DNA from: JBBRVP01 sp038246785
GTDB taxonomy: Bacteria > Actinomycetota > Actinomycetes > Jiangellales > Jiangellaceae
DNA length: 57,701 nucleotides
Assembly: GCA_038246785.1 (NCBI GenBank)
Contig: JBBRVP010000019.1
Location: forward strand, 1-57,701
Direction of reading: 5' to 3'
Shown: positions 15,527 to 24,187 of the stretch, in pieces
How positions within the stretch are numbered: position 1 is the first letter of the stretch
How the letters are laid out: each line of letters starts with the position of its first letter
Notes under the pieces: model-generated
Told to the model about the DNA's origin: nothing
Database searches by the model: none
Seen by the model: the letters and a program-made list of their open reading frames with translations, nothing else
Program-made: the position numbers and the translations under genes

Positions 15527-16564
15527 TCAGGCCGGAGCGGACGGCGTGGCCTGGACGAGGTCGACGATGCGGGCGAGGACGGCGGGGTCGGCATCGGGGG
15601 GCACGCCGTGGCCGAGGTTGAAGACGTGTCCGTACGCCGCCCGCCCCTCGGCGAGCACCCGCCGGACCTCCGCCTCGACCACCGGCCACGGCGCACCCAG
15701 CACGGCCGGGTCGAGGTTGCCCTGCAGCGCGCGACCCGGCCCGACCCGCCGCGCCGCCTCGTCGAGCGGCACCCGCCAGTCGACGCCCACCACGTCGGCA
15801 CCCGCCTCCCCCATGAGGCCGAGCAGCTCGCCGGTGCCGACGCCGAAGTGGATCCGCGGCACGCCCAGGTCCGCGACGGCGGCGAGCGCGCGGGCGCTGT
15901 GCGGCATGACGTACGTCCGGTAGTCCGCCGCGGACAAGGCCCCCGCCCACGAGTCGAACAGCTGCACCGCCCGCGCGCCCGCGGCCACCTGCACCCGCAG
16001 GAACGCCGCCGCCAGCCTGCCCATCCGCTCCAGCAGCGCGTTCCACAGCCCAGGCTCGCCGAGCATGAGCGCCTTGGTGCGGTCGTGCGTGCGGCTGGGA
16101 CCCCCTTCGACGAGGTAGCTGGCCAGGGTGAACGGTGCCCCGGCGAAGCCGATGAGCGGGACCTCCCCCAGCTCGCCGACGAGGGCGCGCACCGCCCGCG
16201 TCACGTACGTCACGTCGTCGGGCTCCAGCGGCCGCAACCGGTCCAGATCGGCCGCCGAGCGGAACGGCTCGGCCAGCACCGGGCCGGTGCCCGGCACGAT
16301 GTCGACGTCGACACCGACCGCCTTGAGCGGCACGACGATGTCGGAGTAGAGGATCGCGGCGTCGACGCCGTAGCGGCGCACCGGCTGCAGCGTGATCTCG
16401 GTGACCAGCTCGGGGCGTGTGCAGGACTCCAACATGGGGACGCCCTCGCGGAGGCGGCGGTACTCCGGCAGCGACCGCCCGGCCTGCCGCATGAACCACA
16501 CCGGGGCACGGGGCACCGGCTCGCCACGGCAGGCCCGCAGCAGCAGCGGTTCCTCGGCGGTCAC
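15527..16564 (-). CDS. hemE: Uroporphyrinogen decarboxylase
   Basis: A 345-residue HemE, converting uroporphyrinogen III to coproporphyrinogen III, the substrate for the HemY/CgoX step. The N-terminal PVWFMRQAGRSLPEYR signature is at 21-36, the catalytic Asp75 in YSDIVVPL, and FGVGTGELLG with GNLDPAVLG lie near the C-terminus. The GTG at 16564 gives the usual length. The DUF4349 gene on the other strand separates it from hemY, so it is probably transcribed on its own. Confidence 0.94.
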   Translation of the reverse strand: MTAEEPLLLRACRGEPVPRAPVWFMRQAGRSLPEYRRLREGVPMLESCTRPELVTEITLQPVRRYGVDAAILYSDIVVPLKAVGVDVDIVPGTGPVLAEPFRSAADLDRLRPLEPDDVTYVTRAVRALVGELGEVPLIGFAGAPFTLASYLVEGGPSRTHDRTKALMLGEPGLWNALLERMGRLAAAFLRVQVAAGARAVQLFDSWAGALSAADYRTYVMPHSARALAAVADLGVPRIHFGVGTGELLGLMGEAGADVVGVDWRVPLDEAARRVGPGRALQGNLDPAVLGAPWPVVEAEVRRVLAEGRAAYGHVFNLGHGVPPDADPAVLARIVDLVQATPSAPA

Positions 16565-16599
16565 GCCGGGGATCGTCGCACGCCGCCTCGGCCGGCACC

Positions 16600-17427
16600 T
16601 CAGCCGACGGAGACGAGGACCACGCCGGCCAGCGCACCCGCCACCCCGACGGCCTGCACCGGACGCATCCGCTCGTGCAGGACCAGGCGAGCCAGCAGCA
16701 CGGTGGTCACGGGGTAGAGCGAGGCGAGCACGGCGATGAGGCTGACGTAGCCCTGGGTGCTGGCGACCGCGTAGGCCAGGTTCGCCGTCACGTCACAGGT
16801 CCCGAGCAGCGCCAGCGGGACCAGGTCGCGCCGGACGACTCCACCGACCGAGCGCAGCACGAGCGCCGCGACGGCGAAGCAGGCGACCGAGGTGGCCCGC
16901 ATCCCGGTGAGGGTCAGCAGGCTGCTGGTGTCGGCGCCGCGGGCGATGAAGACCAGCGCCGCCCCGAAGCCGAGGCCGGCCAGGAGGGCGAGCACCACCG
17001 GGCGCGGTCCGGCCGCACCGCGCAGCTCCGGGCCGCTGGCGAGCACCGCCCCGGCTACCGCGACCGCCACGCCCACCACCTGCCACGCGCTCGGGCGCTC
17101 CCCGGACAGCGTGCCCACGAGGAACGGCACGACCGCTCCGAGCGCCGCGATCGGCGAGACAACGCCCATCGTCCCGGAGGCCAGCGCGGCGTAGAAGGCC
17201 ACCAGCGCCGAGGAGCCGGCCAGCCCGGACGCCACGGCCCACGGCAACCAGGCGCCGACGTCGGCCCAGCTGCCGGTGGCCACGACCAGCGCGCTCACCG
17301 CCACGAGCCCGACCGCCTGCGACCACGCCACCACGGCCACCGCGTTGATCCGCCGGGCCAGCAGGCCGCCGCCGAAGTCCGCGCTCCCCCACAGCAGGCT
17401 CGACAGGAGAGCCAGTGCGTAGGGCAT
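16600..17427 (-). CDS. EamA/DMT-superfamily membrane transporter
   Basis: A 275-residue protein with about ten hydrophobic helices in two EamA repeats; the first repeat begins YALALLSSLLWGSADFGGG. Members export metabolites or amino acids; the substrate cannot be told. The gene ends 35 bases before the hemE start, same strand. TACGCT lies eight bases upstream of the ATG at 17427, consistent with a leaderless or nearly leaderless transcript. In-frame upstream sequence is Arg/Pro-rich noise overlapping the divergent DUF3000 gene. Confidence 0.85.
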   Translation of the reverse strand: MPYALALLSSLLWGSADFGGGLLARRINAVAVVAWSQAVGLVAVSALVVATGSWADVGAWLPWAVASGLAGSSALVAFYAALASGTMGVVSPIAALGAVVPFLVGTLSGERPSAWQVVGVAVAVAGAVLASGPELRGAAGPRPVVLALLAGLGFGAALVFIARGADTSSLLTLTGMRATSVACFAVAALVLRSVGGVVRRDLVPLALLGTCDVTANLAYAVASTQGYVSLIAVLASLYPVTTVLLARLVLHERMRPVQAVGVAGALAGVVLVSVG

Positions 17428-17435
17428 GACCGGCG

Positions 17436-17441
17436 AGCGTA
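17436..17441 (-). promoter_or_regulatory. -10 element of the EamA transporter (TACGCT)
   Basis: TACGCT on the minus strand ends eight bases before the ATG at 17427. Confidence 0.4.
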
Positions 17442-17486
17442 CGGCGGCCCGGCGCGCCGCAGCGCGGTGGAGGATCACCCGCGACG

Positions 17487-17492
17487 TACGCT
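17487..17492 (+). promoter_or_regulatory. -10 element of the DUF3000 gene (TACGCT), leaderless
   Basis: TACGCT ends six bases before the GTG at 17499, with no ribosome binding site. Confidence 0.5.
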
Positions 17493-17498
17493 CTGCCC

Positions 17499-18101
17499 GT
17501 GGCACACGGCAACGGCGCGGACGACCGCCGCGACCTCGTCCCGGAGCCCTTCGCGCGGGCGCTCGCCGAGGTGCGGGCGGCCCGGCTGCGTCCGGAGGTC
17601 GTCGTCGAGGAGATGCCGGCGCCGCAGCGGCTGGCGCCCTACGCGCTGGCGCTGTCGGCCGAGGTCGTCGTCGACGACGCCGAGGTCTCGTCGGGGCGGC
17701 TCGTCCTGCTGCACGAGCCGGCCGGCCACGACGCCTGGCAGGGGACGTTCCGACTGGTCGCCTACGTCCGCGCCGACCTCGAGCTGGAGATGGCGAGCGA
17801 CCCGCTGCTGTCCTCGGTGGGGTGGACGTGGCTGGTCGAGGCGCTGGAGGCGCGCGGCGCCGACTACGTCGCGCCCAGCGGCACGGTGACGCGGGTGACC
17901 AGCGAGAGCTTCGGCTCGATGGCCGACGACGCGGGCTCGGCGCAGGTGGAGATCCGGGCCTCCTGGTCGCCGGTCGACGGGTCCCCGCTCGACAGCCACG
18001 TCTGCGCCTGGGGCGACGTGCTGTCCGCGGCCGCTGGCCTGCCTCCGCTGCCGGCCGGTGTGGTCGCGCTGCCCAGCCGCCGCGGCACGCGCGGTCGGTG
18101 A
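17499..18101 (+). CDS. DUF3000 domain protein
   Basis: A 200-residue actinobacterial protein of unknown function. DUF3000 proteins consistently sit beside the RNase D gene and near hemE, as here. The sequence is soluble, with strands such as ALALSAEVVVDD and a Trp-rich centre (SSVGWTWLVEAL). The GTG start is supported by a -10 element six bases upstream. The stop overlaps the RNase D GTG (GTGA), so translation is coupled. A link to RNA processing is inferred from this conserved pairing only. Confidence 0.88.
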   Translation: MAHGNGADDRRDLVPEPFARALAEVRAARLRPEVVVEEMPAPQRLAPYALALSAEVVVDDAEVSSGRLVLLHEPAGHDAWQGTFRLVAYVRADLELEMASDPLLSSVGWTWLVEALEARGADYVAPSGTVTRVTSESFGSMADDAGSAQVEIRASWSPVDGSPLDSHVCAWGDVLSAAAGLPPLPAGVVALPSRRGTRGR

Positions 18102-19363
18102 GCGCCGTCGCCGAGGACGCGGCCGGCGCAGCGGATGCGCCGGCCGAGGCGCTCCCCGAGCCCACGCCCCTGCTCTCCCCGCGCGAGGGGCTGCCGGCGG
18201 TGGTCAGCGACGAGGCCGCGCTGGCGCAGACCGTCCGTGCCTTCGCCGCCGGCAGCGGCCCGGTCGCGGTGGACGCCGAGCGCGCCTCCGGCTACCGCTA
18301 CGTGCCGCGCGCCTATCTCGTGCAGCTGCGCCGCGCGGGGGCCGGCACCGCGCTCATCGACCCGTTGGGGGTGCCCGACCTGTCCGCGCTCGGCGTTGCG
18401 CTCGCCGACGCCGAGTGGGTGCTGCACGCGGCAAGCCAGGACATCCCCAGCCTGCGCGGCGTGGGCATGGCCCCGCCGCGGGTGTTCGACACCGAGTTGG
18501 CCGGCCGGCTGCTCGGCCTGCCGCGGGTCGGCCTGGGCCCGCTCGTGGAGGCCCAGCTCGGCTTTCGGCTGGAGAAGGGCCACTCCGCGGCCGACTGGTC
18601 CACCCGGCCGCTGCCGGAGCCGTGGTTGCATTACGCCGCGCTCGACGTGGAGCTGCTCCTGGAGCTGCGCGACCGGCTCGAGGCGCACCTGGCGGCCGCC
18701 GGCAAGCTCGAGTGGGCGCGCCAGGAGTTCGCCTACGTCGCCGCGATGGCCGACCCCGCGCCGCGGAGCGACCCGTGGCGGCGCACCTCCGGATTGCACC
18801 GCGTGCGGGACCTCCGACGGCAGGCGGTGGTGCGCGAGCTGTGGCAGGAGCGCGACGCCGTCGCGCAGGAGCGCGACATCGCTCCCGGGAGGGTCCTGAC
18901 CGACGCCGCAATCATCCAGGCGGCCTCCGCACAGCCGCGGTCGGTGCCGGAGCTCGAGGCCCTGCCCGGCTTCCGCGGCCGGGGTGCCCGGCGCCGCTCG
19001 AGCCGCTGGGCCGCCGCCGTCGGCCGCGCTCTCGCGCTGCCGGAGGCGGAGCTGCCGCAGCCGCTCGGGCGCGACGCCGACGTCCCCCCGCCGTCCGCGC
19101 GCCAGTGGCCGGCCCGCGACGCCGCCGCGGCCGGCCGGCTCGCCGCCGTGCGCGCAGCCGTGGCCGAGCTCGCCGAAAGGCACACCGTGCCGGCGGAGAA
19201 CCTCGTGCCGCCCGACGCCGTACGACGGCTGTGCTGGCGCCCGCCGGACGACCTGTCGGAGCAGTCGGTGGCCGCCGAGCTCAACGGCTTCGGCGCCCGG
19301 CCCTGGCAGGTGGAGCTGGTTGCTGGCCCGCTGTGCGCCGCGCTGCGCCAGACGAAGAGGTAA
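18098..19363 (+). CDS. rnd: Ribonuclease D (HRDC domain)
   Basis: A 421-residue DEDD-family 3'-5' exoribonuclease, involved in tRNA 3' processing in other bacteria. Catalytic residues are visible: D59/E61 (AVDAERA), D115 (ASQDIPSLRG), and Y179 with D183 (LHYAALDVE). An HRDC domain follows the nuclease domain, around residues 215-300. The GTG at 18098 overlaps the DUF3000 stop by four bases. The long in-frame sequence upstream is DUF3000 read in the wrong frame. Confidence 0.92.
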   Translation: MSAVAEDAAGAADAPAEALPEPTPLLSPREGLPAVVSDEAALAQTVRAFAAGSGPVAVDAERASGYRYVPRAYLVQLRRAGAGTALIDPLGVPDLSALGVALADAEWVLHAASQDIPSLRGVGMAPPRVFDTELAGRLLGLPRVGLGPLVEAQLGFRLEKGHSAADWSTRPLPEPWLHYAALDVELLLELRDRLEAHLAAAGKLEWARQEFAYVAAMADPAPRSDPWRRTSGLHRVRDLRRQAVVRELWQERDAVAQERDIAPGRVLTDAAIIQAASAQPRSVPELEALPGFRGRGARRRSSRWAAAVGRALALPEAELPQPLGRDADVPPPSARQWPARDAAAAGRLAAVRAAVAELAERHTVPAENLVPPDAVRRLCWRPPDDLSEQSVAAELNGFGARPWQVELVAGPLCAALRQTKR

Positions 19364-19439
19364 GACGATGATGAGCCGGCGGGGAGTTCCGGATCGCAGT
19401 CAGGCCGATCGCCGACCTCATCGGCAGGTCTACCAAGAG

Positions 19440-19445
19440 TAGACT
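19440..19445 (+). promoter_or_regulatory. -10 element of the MazEF-like pair (TAGACT), leaderless
   Basis: TAGACT ends six bases before the antitoxin ATG at 19452, so transcription should start at or near the A of the ATG. Confidence 0.5.
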
Positions 19446-19451
19446 GCACTC

Positions 19452-19700
19452 ATGGGCGACACCACCACGGTCAAGGTCCACACCAGCACCCGCGACCTGC
19501 TCATGCGGCTGGGCGCTGCTCGACGCCAGAGCGCCGACCAGGTCATCCGGGCCGCCCTCGAGGCGATGAGGCGCGACGAGCGGCGCATGATCGCGGCCGA
19601 GGAGGCGCGTGCCGTCAGAGACGACCCCGTCGATATCGCCGAGGTTCGCTCGATCCAGCAGGACATGGCCGCCCTGCAGGAGGAGGGACGTGAGGGGTGA
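19452..19700 (+). CDS. Ribbon-helix-helix type antitoxin (MazE-like)
   Basis: An 82-residue protein. The N-terminus (TTTVKVHTSTRDLLMRLG) looks like the beta-strand and first helix of a ribbon-helix-helix DNA-binding domain, followed by a charged helical tail (DERRMIAAEEARAVRDDP) that would mask the toxin. The toxin GTG at 19690 lies inside its last codons (11-base overlap), the usual antitoxin-first arrangement. It probably represses its own promoter. The pair lies between RNase D and a decayed region and is not part of the conserved backbone. Confidence 0.8.
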   Translation: MGDTTTVKVHTSTRDLLMRLGAARRQSADQVIRAALEAMRRDERRMIAAEEARAVRDDPVDIAEVRSIQQDMAALQEEGREG

Positions 19701-19995
19701 GATCTACCGGCTGCCGGCGCGCGGCGGGGGCCACGAGCAGCAGGGCCGCCGCTATGCAGTCGTGCTGCAACCGGACTGGCTGACCCTGAGCACCTGGATC
19801 GTGGCGTTTACCAGCACCCGTGCGCGCGAGACCAGCTTCCGACCAGTCGTGGAGATCGCCCATCGGCGAACCCTGGTCATGTGCGACCAGCTGGCAACCG
19901 TCGATCTCAACCGCCTCACCGAACTTGCAGGCTTCCTGACCCTCGATGAGATGCAACGTGTCGATGAGGCGCTTTCGCTCGTCCTCGATCTATGA
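19690..19995 (+). CDS. MazF/PemK-family toxin (mRNA interferase)
   Basis: A 101-residue MazF-type protein: VRGEIYRLPAR start, GRRYAVVLQPD strand, a TSTRARETSFRP loop, and the CDQLATVDLNRL segment typical of the family. MazF toxins cut RNA at short sequence motifs when the antitoxin is lost. AGGAGG precedes the GTG, which overlaps the antitoxin gene. The length is slightly below average but all core strands seem present. Cleavage specificity cannot be predicted. Confidence 0.85.
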   Translation: MRGEIYRLPARGGGHEQQGRRYAVVLQPDWLTLSTWIVAFTSTRARETSFRPVVEIAHRRTLVMCDQLATVDLNRLTELAGFLTLDEMQRVDEALSLVLDL

Positions 19996-20233
19996 AGCGA
20001 TTGTGCCGGTTGCTTCTATACATATTGTCGATGACCGCCTCCGAGGTCGTCCCAACATGGGACGTTCCGCTCGTCATCCATCCTCCGTCGCCGTTGAAGT
20101 CCCAACCTACGTCGACGTCAGAGTCTGCAGTCTTGCCGTACTGCCAGTCACCGTCGAAATCGGAGGTGTTGTGAAACAACATGATCTTGGCGGAGCGGGA
20201 GCCGGTGGCTGTGGTCACCCAACTGCACGGCAC
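19960..20233 (-). pseudogene. Remnant of an unknown, possibly exported protein
   Basis: On the minus strand a frame reads VTTATGSRSAKIMLFHNT, then DFDGDWQYGKTADSDVD, then GWDFNGDGGWMTSG. This Asp/Gly/Trp/Asn-rich composition looks like a real beta-rich protein and unlike the shadow frames elsewhere. It has no convincing start, and a possible N-terminal part lies in another frame at about 20236-20478 (DTEDPGSVSVDRIAVKAP), which would imply a frameshift. I do not recognise the family. The 3' limit is uncertain. Confidence 0.3.
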
Positions 20234-20773
20234 AGGGCGACGTTTGCCGGCGCCTTCACCGCTATTCGATCGACGCTGACAGAGCCTGGGTCCTCGGTGT
20301 CAAGCAAGCGCTCTTCCGCCTCGAAGCCCCGAGCATCGATATGTGTGGGGCGCACACCTACTGCCGTCCCTGGCTGTCCTTCTGCAACTGCTGAATGCGC
20401 CCACCGATCGAGCTCACAAGCAGCTGGCTTAGCGATTTGCGAAGCGTTCATCAGGCGACCCTGCCCCACTAACGGCAATCAGGCCAGCCGCTGCCATAGC
20501 CGCGGCGGTGCGGTTGGTCCGGAGGATGCGCCACGCTCCCTTCTGTCCGGAGGACCCGCGTCGGCGTCGTCGGCAATATCCTCGCAACTCTGGCGCGGAA
20601 CAAGCCCCCGAAGGCCCTGGCTCTTATCGCGCCTTGCCCGTGGTTGCCGGTCGGCCTCCGAACGAGCTTGCTCACTGGTGCCAGACGCCACGCCGCGCAG
20701 CCTCGACCCCGCTTGTTACCGACGAGTAGGATCGGGTCCGCACCCATTGGCTTCACCTGCACCGGGAGGGCTC
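19996..20773. other. 778-bp decayed region between MazF and fadA
   Basis: No intact gene was found. The stretch is AT-richer than its neighbours and full of short open frames lacking actinobacterial codon bias. The recognisable contents are a minus-strand fragment (19960-20233, listed separately) and the fadA promoter area near 20727. It lies between a toxin-antitoxin pair and the beta-oxidation operon, consistent with a site of past insertion and decay. Confidence 0.6.
20703..20732 (+). promoter_or_regulatory. Probable fadAB promoter
   Basis: TCGACC (20703-20708), an 18-bp spacer and TAGGAT (20727-20732) form a plausible promoter about 40 bases before the fadA GTG. A partly symmetric TTACCGACGAGTAG (20716-20729) overlaps the -10 and could be a repressor site. 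Confidence 0.35.
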
Positions 20774-22024
20774 GTGCCCCGTCAGATCCGCGACGTCGTC
20801 TTCGTCGACGGCGTTCGTACCCCGTTCGGCAAGGCCGGACCGAAGGGCATGTACGCTGAGACCCGCGCCGACGACCTCGTGATCAAGTGCGTTCGCGAGC
20901 TGCTCCGGCGCAATCCGGGCCTGCCGCCCGAGCGCGTCGACGACGTCGCGATCGCCGCGACCACCCAGACCGGCGACCAGGGCCTGACCATCGGGCGCAT
21001 GGTGGCCATGCTGTCGGGGCTGCCGAAGAGCACCCCCGGCTACGCCATCGACCGGATGTGCGCCGGCGCCATGACCGCGGTGACCACGGCCGCCTCCGGC
21101 ATCGCGTTCGGCGCCTACGACGTCGTCGTCGCCGGCGGCGTGGAGCACATGGGCCACCACCCGATGGGTGAGGGCGTCGACCCCAACCCGCGCATCGTCG
21201 CGGAGAAGCTGGTCGACCCGAGCGCACTGGTCATGGGGCAGACCGCGGAGAACCTGCACGACCGCTTCCCCGAGCTCACCAAGGCGCGGGCCGACGCGTT
21301 TGCCGCGGCGAGCCAGGCCAAGACGGCCAAGGCGTACGCCGACGGCATACCCCAGGAACACCTCGTCCCCGTAGCCACCCGCTCGAGCGAGCGCGGCTGG
21401 GGGCTGGCCACCGCCGACGAGCCGCCCCGGCCCGGCACGACCGTCGAGGACCTCGCCTCCCTCAAGACCCCCTTCCGCCCGCACGGCCGGGTCACCGCCG
21501 GCAACTCCGCGGGCCTCAACGACGGCGCCACGGCCGCCCTGCTCGCCTCCGCCGACACGGCGGCTGAGCTCGACCTGCCGGTGCGGATGCGCCTGGTGTC
21601 CTACGCCTTCGCCGGCGTCGACCCGGAGGTCATGGGCGTCGGCCCGATCCCCTCGACCGAGAAGGCGCTGGCCAAGGCCGGGCTGTCCATCGACGACATC
21701 GGCTTGTACGAGATCAACGAGGCGTTCGCCGTACAGGTGCTCGCCTTCCTCGACCACTTCGGCATGGCCGATGACGACGAGCGGGTCAACCCGTACGGCG
21801 GCGCCATCGCCGTGGGACACCCGCTGGCCTCCAGCGGCGTACGCCTCATGACCAACCTCGCCCGGGCGTTCGCCGACCATCCCGAGGTCCGCTACGGCAT
21901 CACCACGATGTGCATCGGCATCGGCATGGGCGGCACCGTCATCTGGGAGAACCCGCACCATTCTGATTTCGGGCATGACTTCGGGCCCGACCACGAGAGC
22001 ACCGAGCAAGGAGCCGCAGCATGA
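20774..22024 (+). CDS. fadA: Acetyl-CoA acyltransferase (thiolase), beta-oxidation
   Basis: A 416-residue thiolase. The acyl-accepting cysteine is C96 in IDRMCAGAMTAV. The other active-site blocks are YEINEAFAVQ, GGAIAVGHPLASSG and TTMCIGIGMGGT with the second Cys. It cleaves 3-ketoacyl-CoA to acetyl-CoA plus shortened acyl-CoA. GGGAGGG sits just before the chosen GTG. The open frame continues upstream into the decayed region, but thiolases begin at this point. The stop overlaps the fadB ATG, so both subunits come from one message. Confidence 0.93.
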   Translation: MPRQIRDVVFVDGVRTPFGKAGPKGMYAETRADDLVIKCVRELLRRNPGLPPERVDDVAIAATTQTGDQGLTIGRMVAMLSGLPKSTPGYAIDRMCAGAMTAVTTAASGIAFGAYDVVVAGGVEHMGHHPMGEGVDPNPRIVAEKLVDPSALVMGQTAENLHDRFPELTKARADAFAAASQAKTAKAYADGIPQEHLVPVATRSSERGWGLATADEPPRPGTTVEDLASLKTPFRPHGRVTAGNSAGLNDGATAALLASADTAAELDLPVRMRLVSYAFAGVDPEVMGVGPIPSTEKALAKAGLSIDDIGLYEINEAFAVQVLAFLDHFGMADDDERVNPYGGAIAVGHPLASSGVRLMTNLARAFADHPEVRYGITTMCIGIGMGGTVIWENPHHSDFGHDFGPDHESTEQGAAA

Positions 22025-24111
22025 GCGACCTGTTCCCCGACGAGGTCGTGACCAAGGCGTACGTCCGCCAGGTCGACCTGCCGCTCGGCGCGGGGCGCCT
22101 CGCGCTGGTCACCCTCGACAATGGCCACGACCACACCAAGCCCAACACGCTCGGGCCGCAGAGCCTTGCCGAGCTCGACCGGGCGCTCGACGACGCGTTC
22201 GCGGTTCCGGACGTCGTCGCGGTCGGGATCACCGGCAAGCCGTTCATCCTCGCCGCCGGGGCCGACCTCAAGGGCATCGCGCTGCTCCGCGACCGGGAGA
22301 CCGCGCGCGGAATCGCGCAGCTGGGCCACCGGGTGCTGCGCCGGCTCGGCGAGGGCCCGGTGCCGACGTTCGCGTTCGTCAACGGCATGGCGCTCGGCGG
22401 CGGCCTCGAGGTCGCGCTGCACTGCACCTACCGCACCGTGTCGTCCGCGGCCCAGGGCATCGCGCTGCCCGAGGCCTTCATCGGCCTCATCCCGGGCTGG
22501 GGCGGCGCGTGGCTGCTTCCCAACCTCGTCGGCATCGACACCGCGGTGACCGTCGTCGTCGAGAACCCGCTCAACACCAAGGTCCTCGGCGGCCCGCAGG
22601 TGCGTCAGCTCGGCATCGCCGACGAGATGTTCGACGGCGCCGACTTCCTCGAGCAGTCGCTGCGCTGGGCGGCGCAGGTGCTGCGCGGCGACCTCGACGT
22701 CGTCCGCCCGGAGATCGACCGCTCGGAGCAGGACTGGGCCGCCGCCCTGGCCCGCGGAAAGGCCGCCGCCGACGGCAAGGTCAGGGGGCTCAGCCCGGCG
22801 CCGTACCGTGCCCTCGACCTGCTCGCCGCCGCCCGCACCACGACCCGCGACGAGGGGTTCGCCGCCGAGGACGACGCCCTCGCGGACCTGCTCATGACCG
22901 ACGAGACGCGGGCGACGCTCTACGCGTTCGACCTCGTCCAGCGCCGCGCCAAGCGGCCGGTCGGCGTGCCCGACCGCTCGCTCGCCAGGCCGGTCACCAA
23001 GGTGGGCATCGTCGGGGCCGGACTCATGGCCAGCCAGTTGGCGCTGCTGCTCGCCCGCCGGCTCGAGGTGCCGGTCGTCATGACCGACCTCGACCAGGCC
23101 CGCGTCGACAAGGGGCTGGCCTGGGTCACCGGCGAGGTGGACAAGATGCTCGGCAAGGGCCGGGTCTCGGCCGACAAGGCCAACCGGCTCAAGGCCCTGG
23201 TATCCGGTGCCACCGACAAGGCAGCGTTCGCCGATGCCGACTTCGTCATCGAGGCGGTGTTCGAGGAGCTCGAGGTCAAGCAGCAGGTATTCGCCGACGT
23301 CGAGGCCGTCGTGTCCGCGGAGTGCGTGCTGGCGACCAACACGTCCTCGCTGTCTGTGACGGAGATGGCCGCTCCGCTCGAGCACCCGGAGCGGGTCGTC
23401 GGCTTCCACTTCTTCAACCCGGTCGCCGTCCTGCCGCTCCTCGAGGTCGTCCGTGGCGAGCGCACCGACGACGCCGCGCTGGCGACGGCGTTCGAGGTCG
23501 GCAAGCGGCTGAGGAAGTCGTGCGTGCTGGTCAAGGACGCGCCGGCCTTCGTCTTCAACCGCCTGCTCAGCCGGGCGCTCGGCGAGGTCATCGGCGCGGT
23601 CGACGAGGGGACCCCGTTCGAGGTGGCCGACCGCGCTGTGGCGCCACTCGGGATGCCGCTGCCGCCGTTCGTGCTGCTGCAACTCGTCGGCCCGGCCGTG
23701 GCCCTGCACACCGCCGAGACGCTGCACGGCGCGTTCCCGGAGCGGTTCGGCACCTCGCCCGGCATGCAGAAGCTCGTCGCGGCCGGCAAGGGCAGCGTCT
23801 ACCTGTGGGACGACAAGGGCCGCCCGTCGGTCGACCCGGACGTCGCCGAGCTGTGGCCGCAGGGCGACGCCCCGCTCACCGCCGAGCAGGTGCTCGAGCG
23901 CACCCGCCGGGCGCTGGCCGAGGAGATCCGCATCATGCTCGACGGGGGCGTGGTGGCCGAGCCGCAGGACGTCGACCTGTGCCTGTTGCTCGGCGGCGGG
24001 TTCGTCTTCTCCAACGGCGGGGCCACCCCCTACCTCGACCGCACCGGAGTCTCCGAGGCGGTCACCGGCCGGCGCTTCCTGCCGCGCGGGGTGGCCGACG
24101 TACCCGCCTGA
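22021..24111 (+). CDS. fadB: Multifunctional enoyl-CoA hydratase / 3-hydroxyacyl-CoA dehydrogenase
   Basis: A 696-residue fusion. The N-terminal crotonase domain has the oxyanion-hole segments AAGADLKGIALL (78-89) and NGMALGGGLEVAL (121-133). The dehydrogenase domain starts near 325 with VGIVGAGLMASQ (328-339) and has FHFFNPV (462-468) with its catalytic His. It hydrates enoyl-CoA and oxidises the product with NAD+, feeding the thiolase encoded upstream (ATGA overlap). A strong hairpin follows the stop. Confidence 0.93.
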   Translation: MSDLFPDEVVTKAYVRQVDLPLGAGRLALVTLDNGHDHTKPNTLGPQSLAELDRALDDAFAVPDVVAVGITGKPFILAAGADLKGIALLRDRETARGIAQLGHRVLRRLGEGPVPTFAFVNGMALGGGLEVALHCTYRTVSSAAQGIALPEAFIGLIPGWGGAWLLPNLVGIDTAVTVVVENPLNTKVLGGPQVRQLGIADEMFDGADFLEQSLRWAAQVLRGDLDVVRPEIDRSEQDWAAALARGKAAADGKVRGLSPAPYRALDLLAAARTTTRDEGFAAEDDALADLLMTDETRATLYAFDLVQRRAKRPVGVPDRSLARPVTKVGIVGAGLMASQLALLLARRLEVPVVMTDLDQARVDKGLAWVTGEVDKMLGKGRVSADKANRLKALVSGATDKAAFADADFVIEAVFEELEVKQQVFADVEAVVSAECVLATNTSSLSVTEMAAPLEHPERVVGFHFFNPVAVLPLLEVVRGERTDDAALATAFEVGKRLRKSCVLVKDAPAFVFNRLLSRALGEVIGAVDEGTPFEVADRAVAPLGMPLPPFVLLQLVGPAVALHTAETLHGAFPERFGTSPGMQKLVAAGKGSVYLWDDKGRPSVDPDVAELWPQGDAPLTAEQVLERTRRALAEEIRIMLDGGVVAEPQDVDLCLLLGGGFVFSNGGATPYLDRTGVSEAVTGRRFLPRGVADVPA

Positions 24112-24115
24112 GATC

Positions 24116-24170
24116 GAGTGGAACGTCAGGCCGACACGCCGGGCTGGCGTGTCGGCCTGGTGTTCCACTC
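24116..24170. terminator. Strong bidirectional hairpin terminator
   Basis: Nested inverted repeats: outer arms gagtggaac (24116-24124) and gttccactc (24162-24170), a 3x3 internal loop, then a perfect 13-bp stem aggccgacacgcc / ggcgtgtcggcct (24128-24140 / 24146-24158) around a 5-base loop. It starts five bases after the fadB stop and lies 18 bases from the end of the convergent gene at 24188, so it probably terminates both. There is no long T-tract, as is usual in high-GC actinobacteria. Confidence 0.85.
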
Positions 24171-24187
24171 CGCGGGAGGGCGGCGGC

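Noticed and set aside
14347..15801. In-frame upstream extension of hemY to about 950 codons
   Set aside because: The extra part is antisense to the DUF4349 lipoprotein gene and precedes the FAD-binding motif that always lies at the N-terminus.
19946..20773. In-frame upstream extension of fadA
   Set aside because: The sequence lacks coding character, thiolases begin at RDVVFVDGVRTPFG, and GGGAGGG sits just before GTG 20774.
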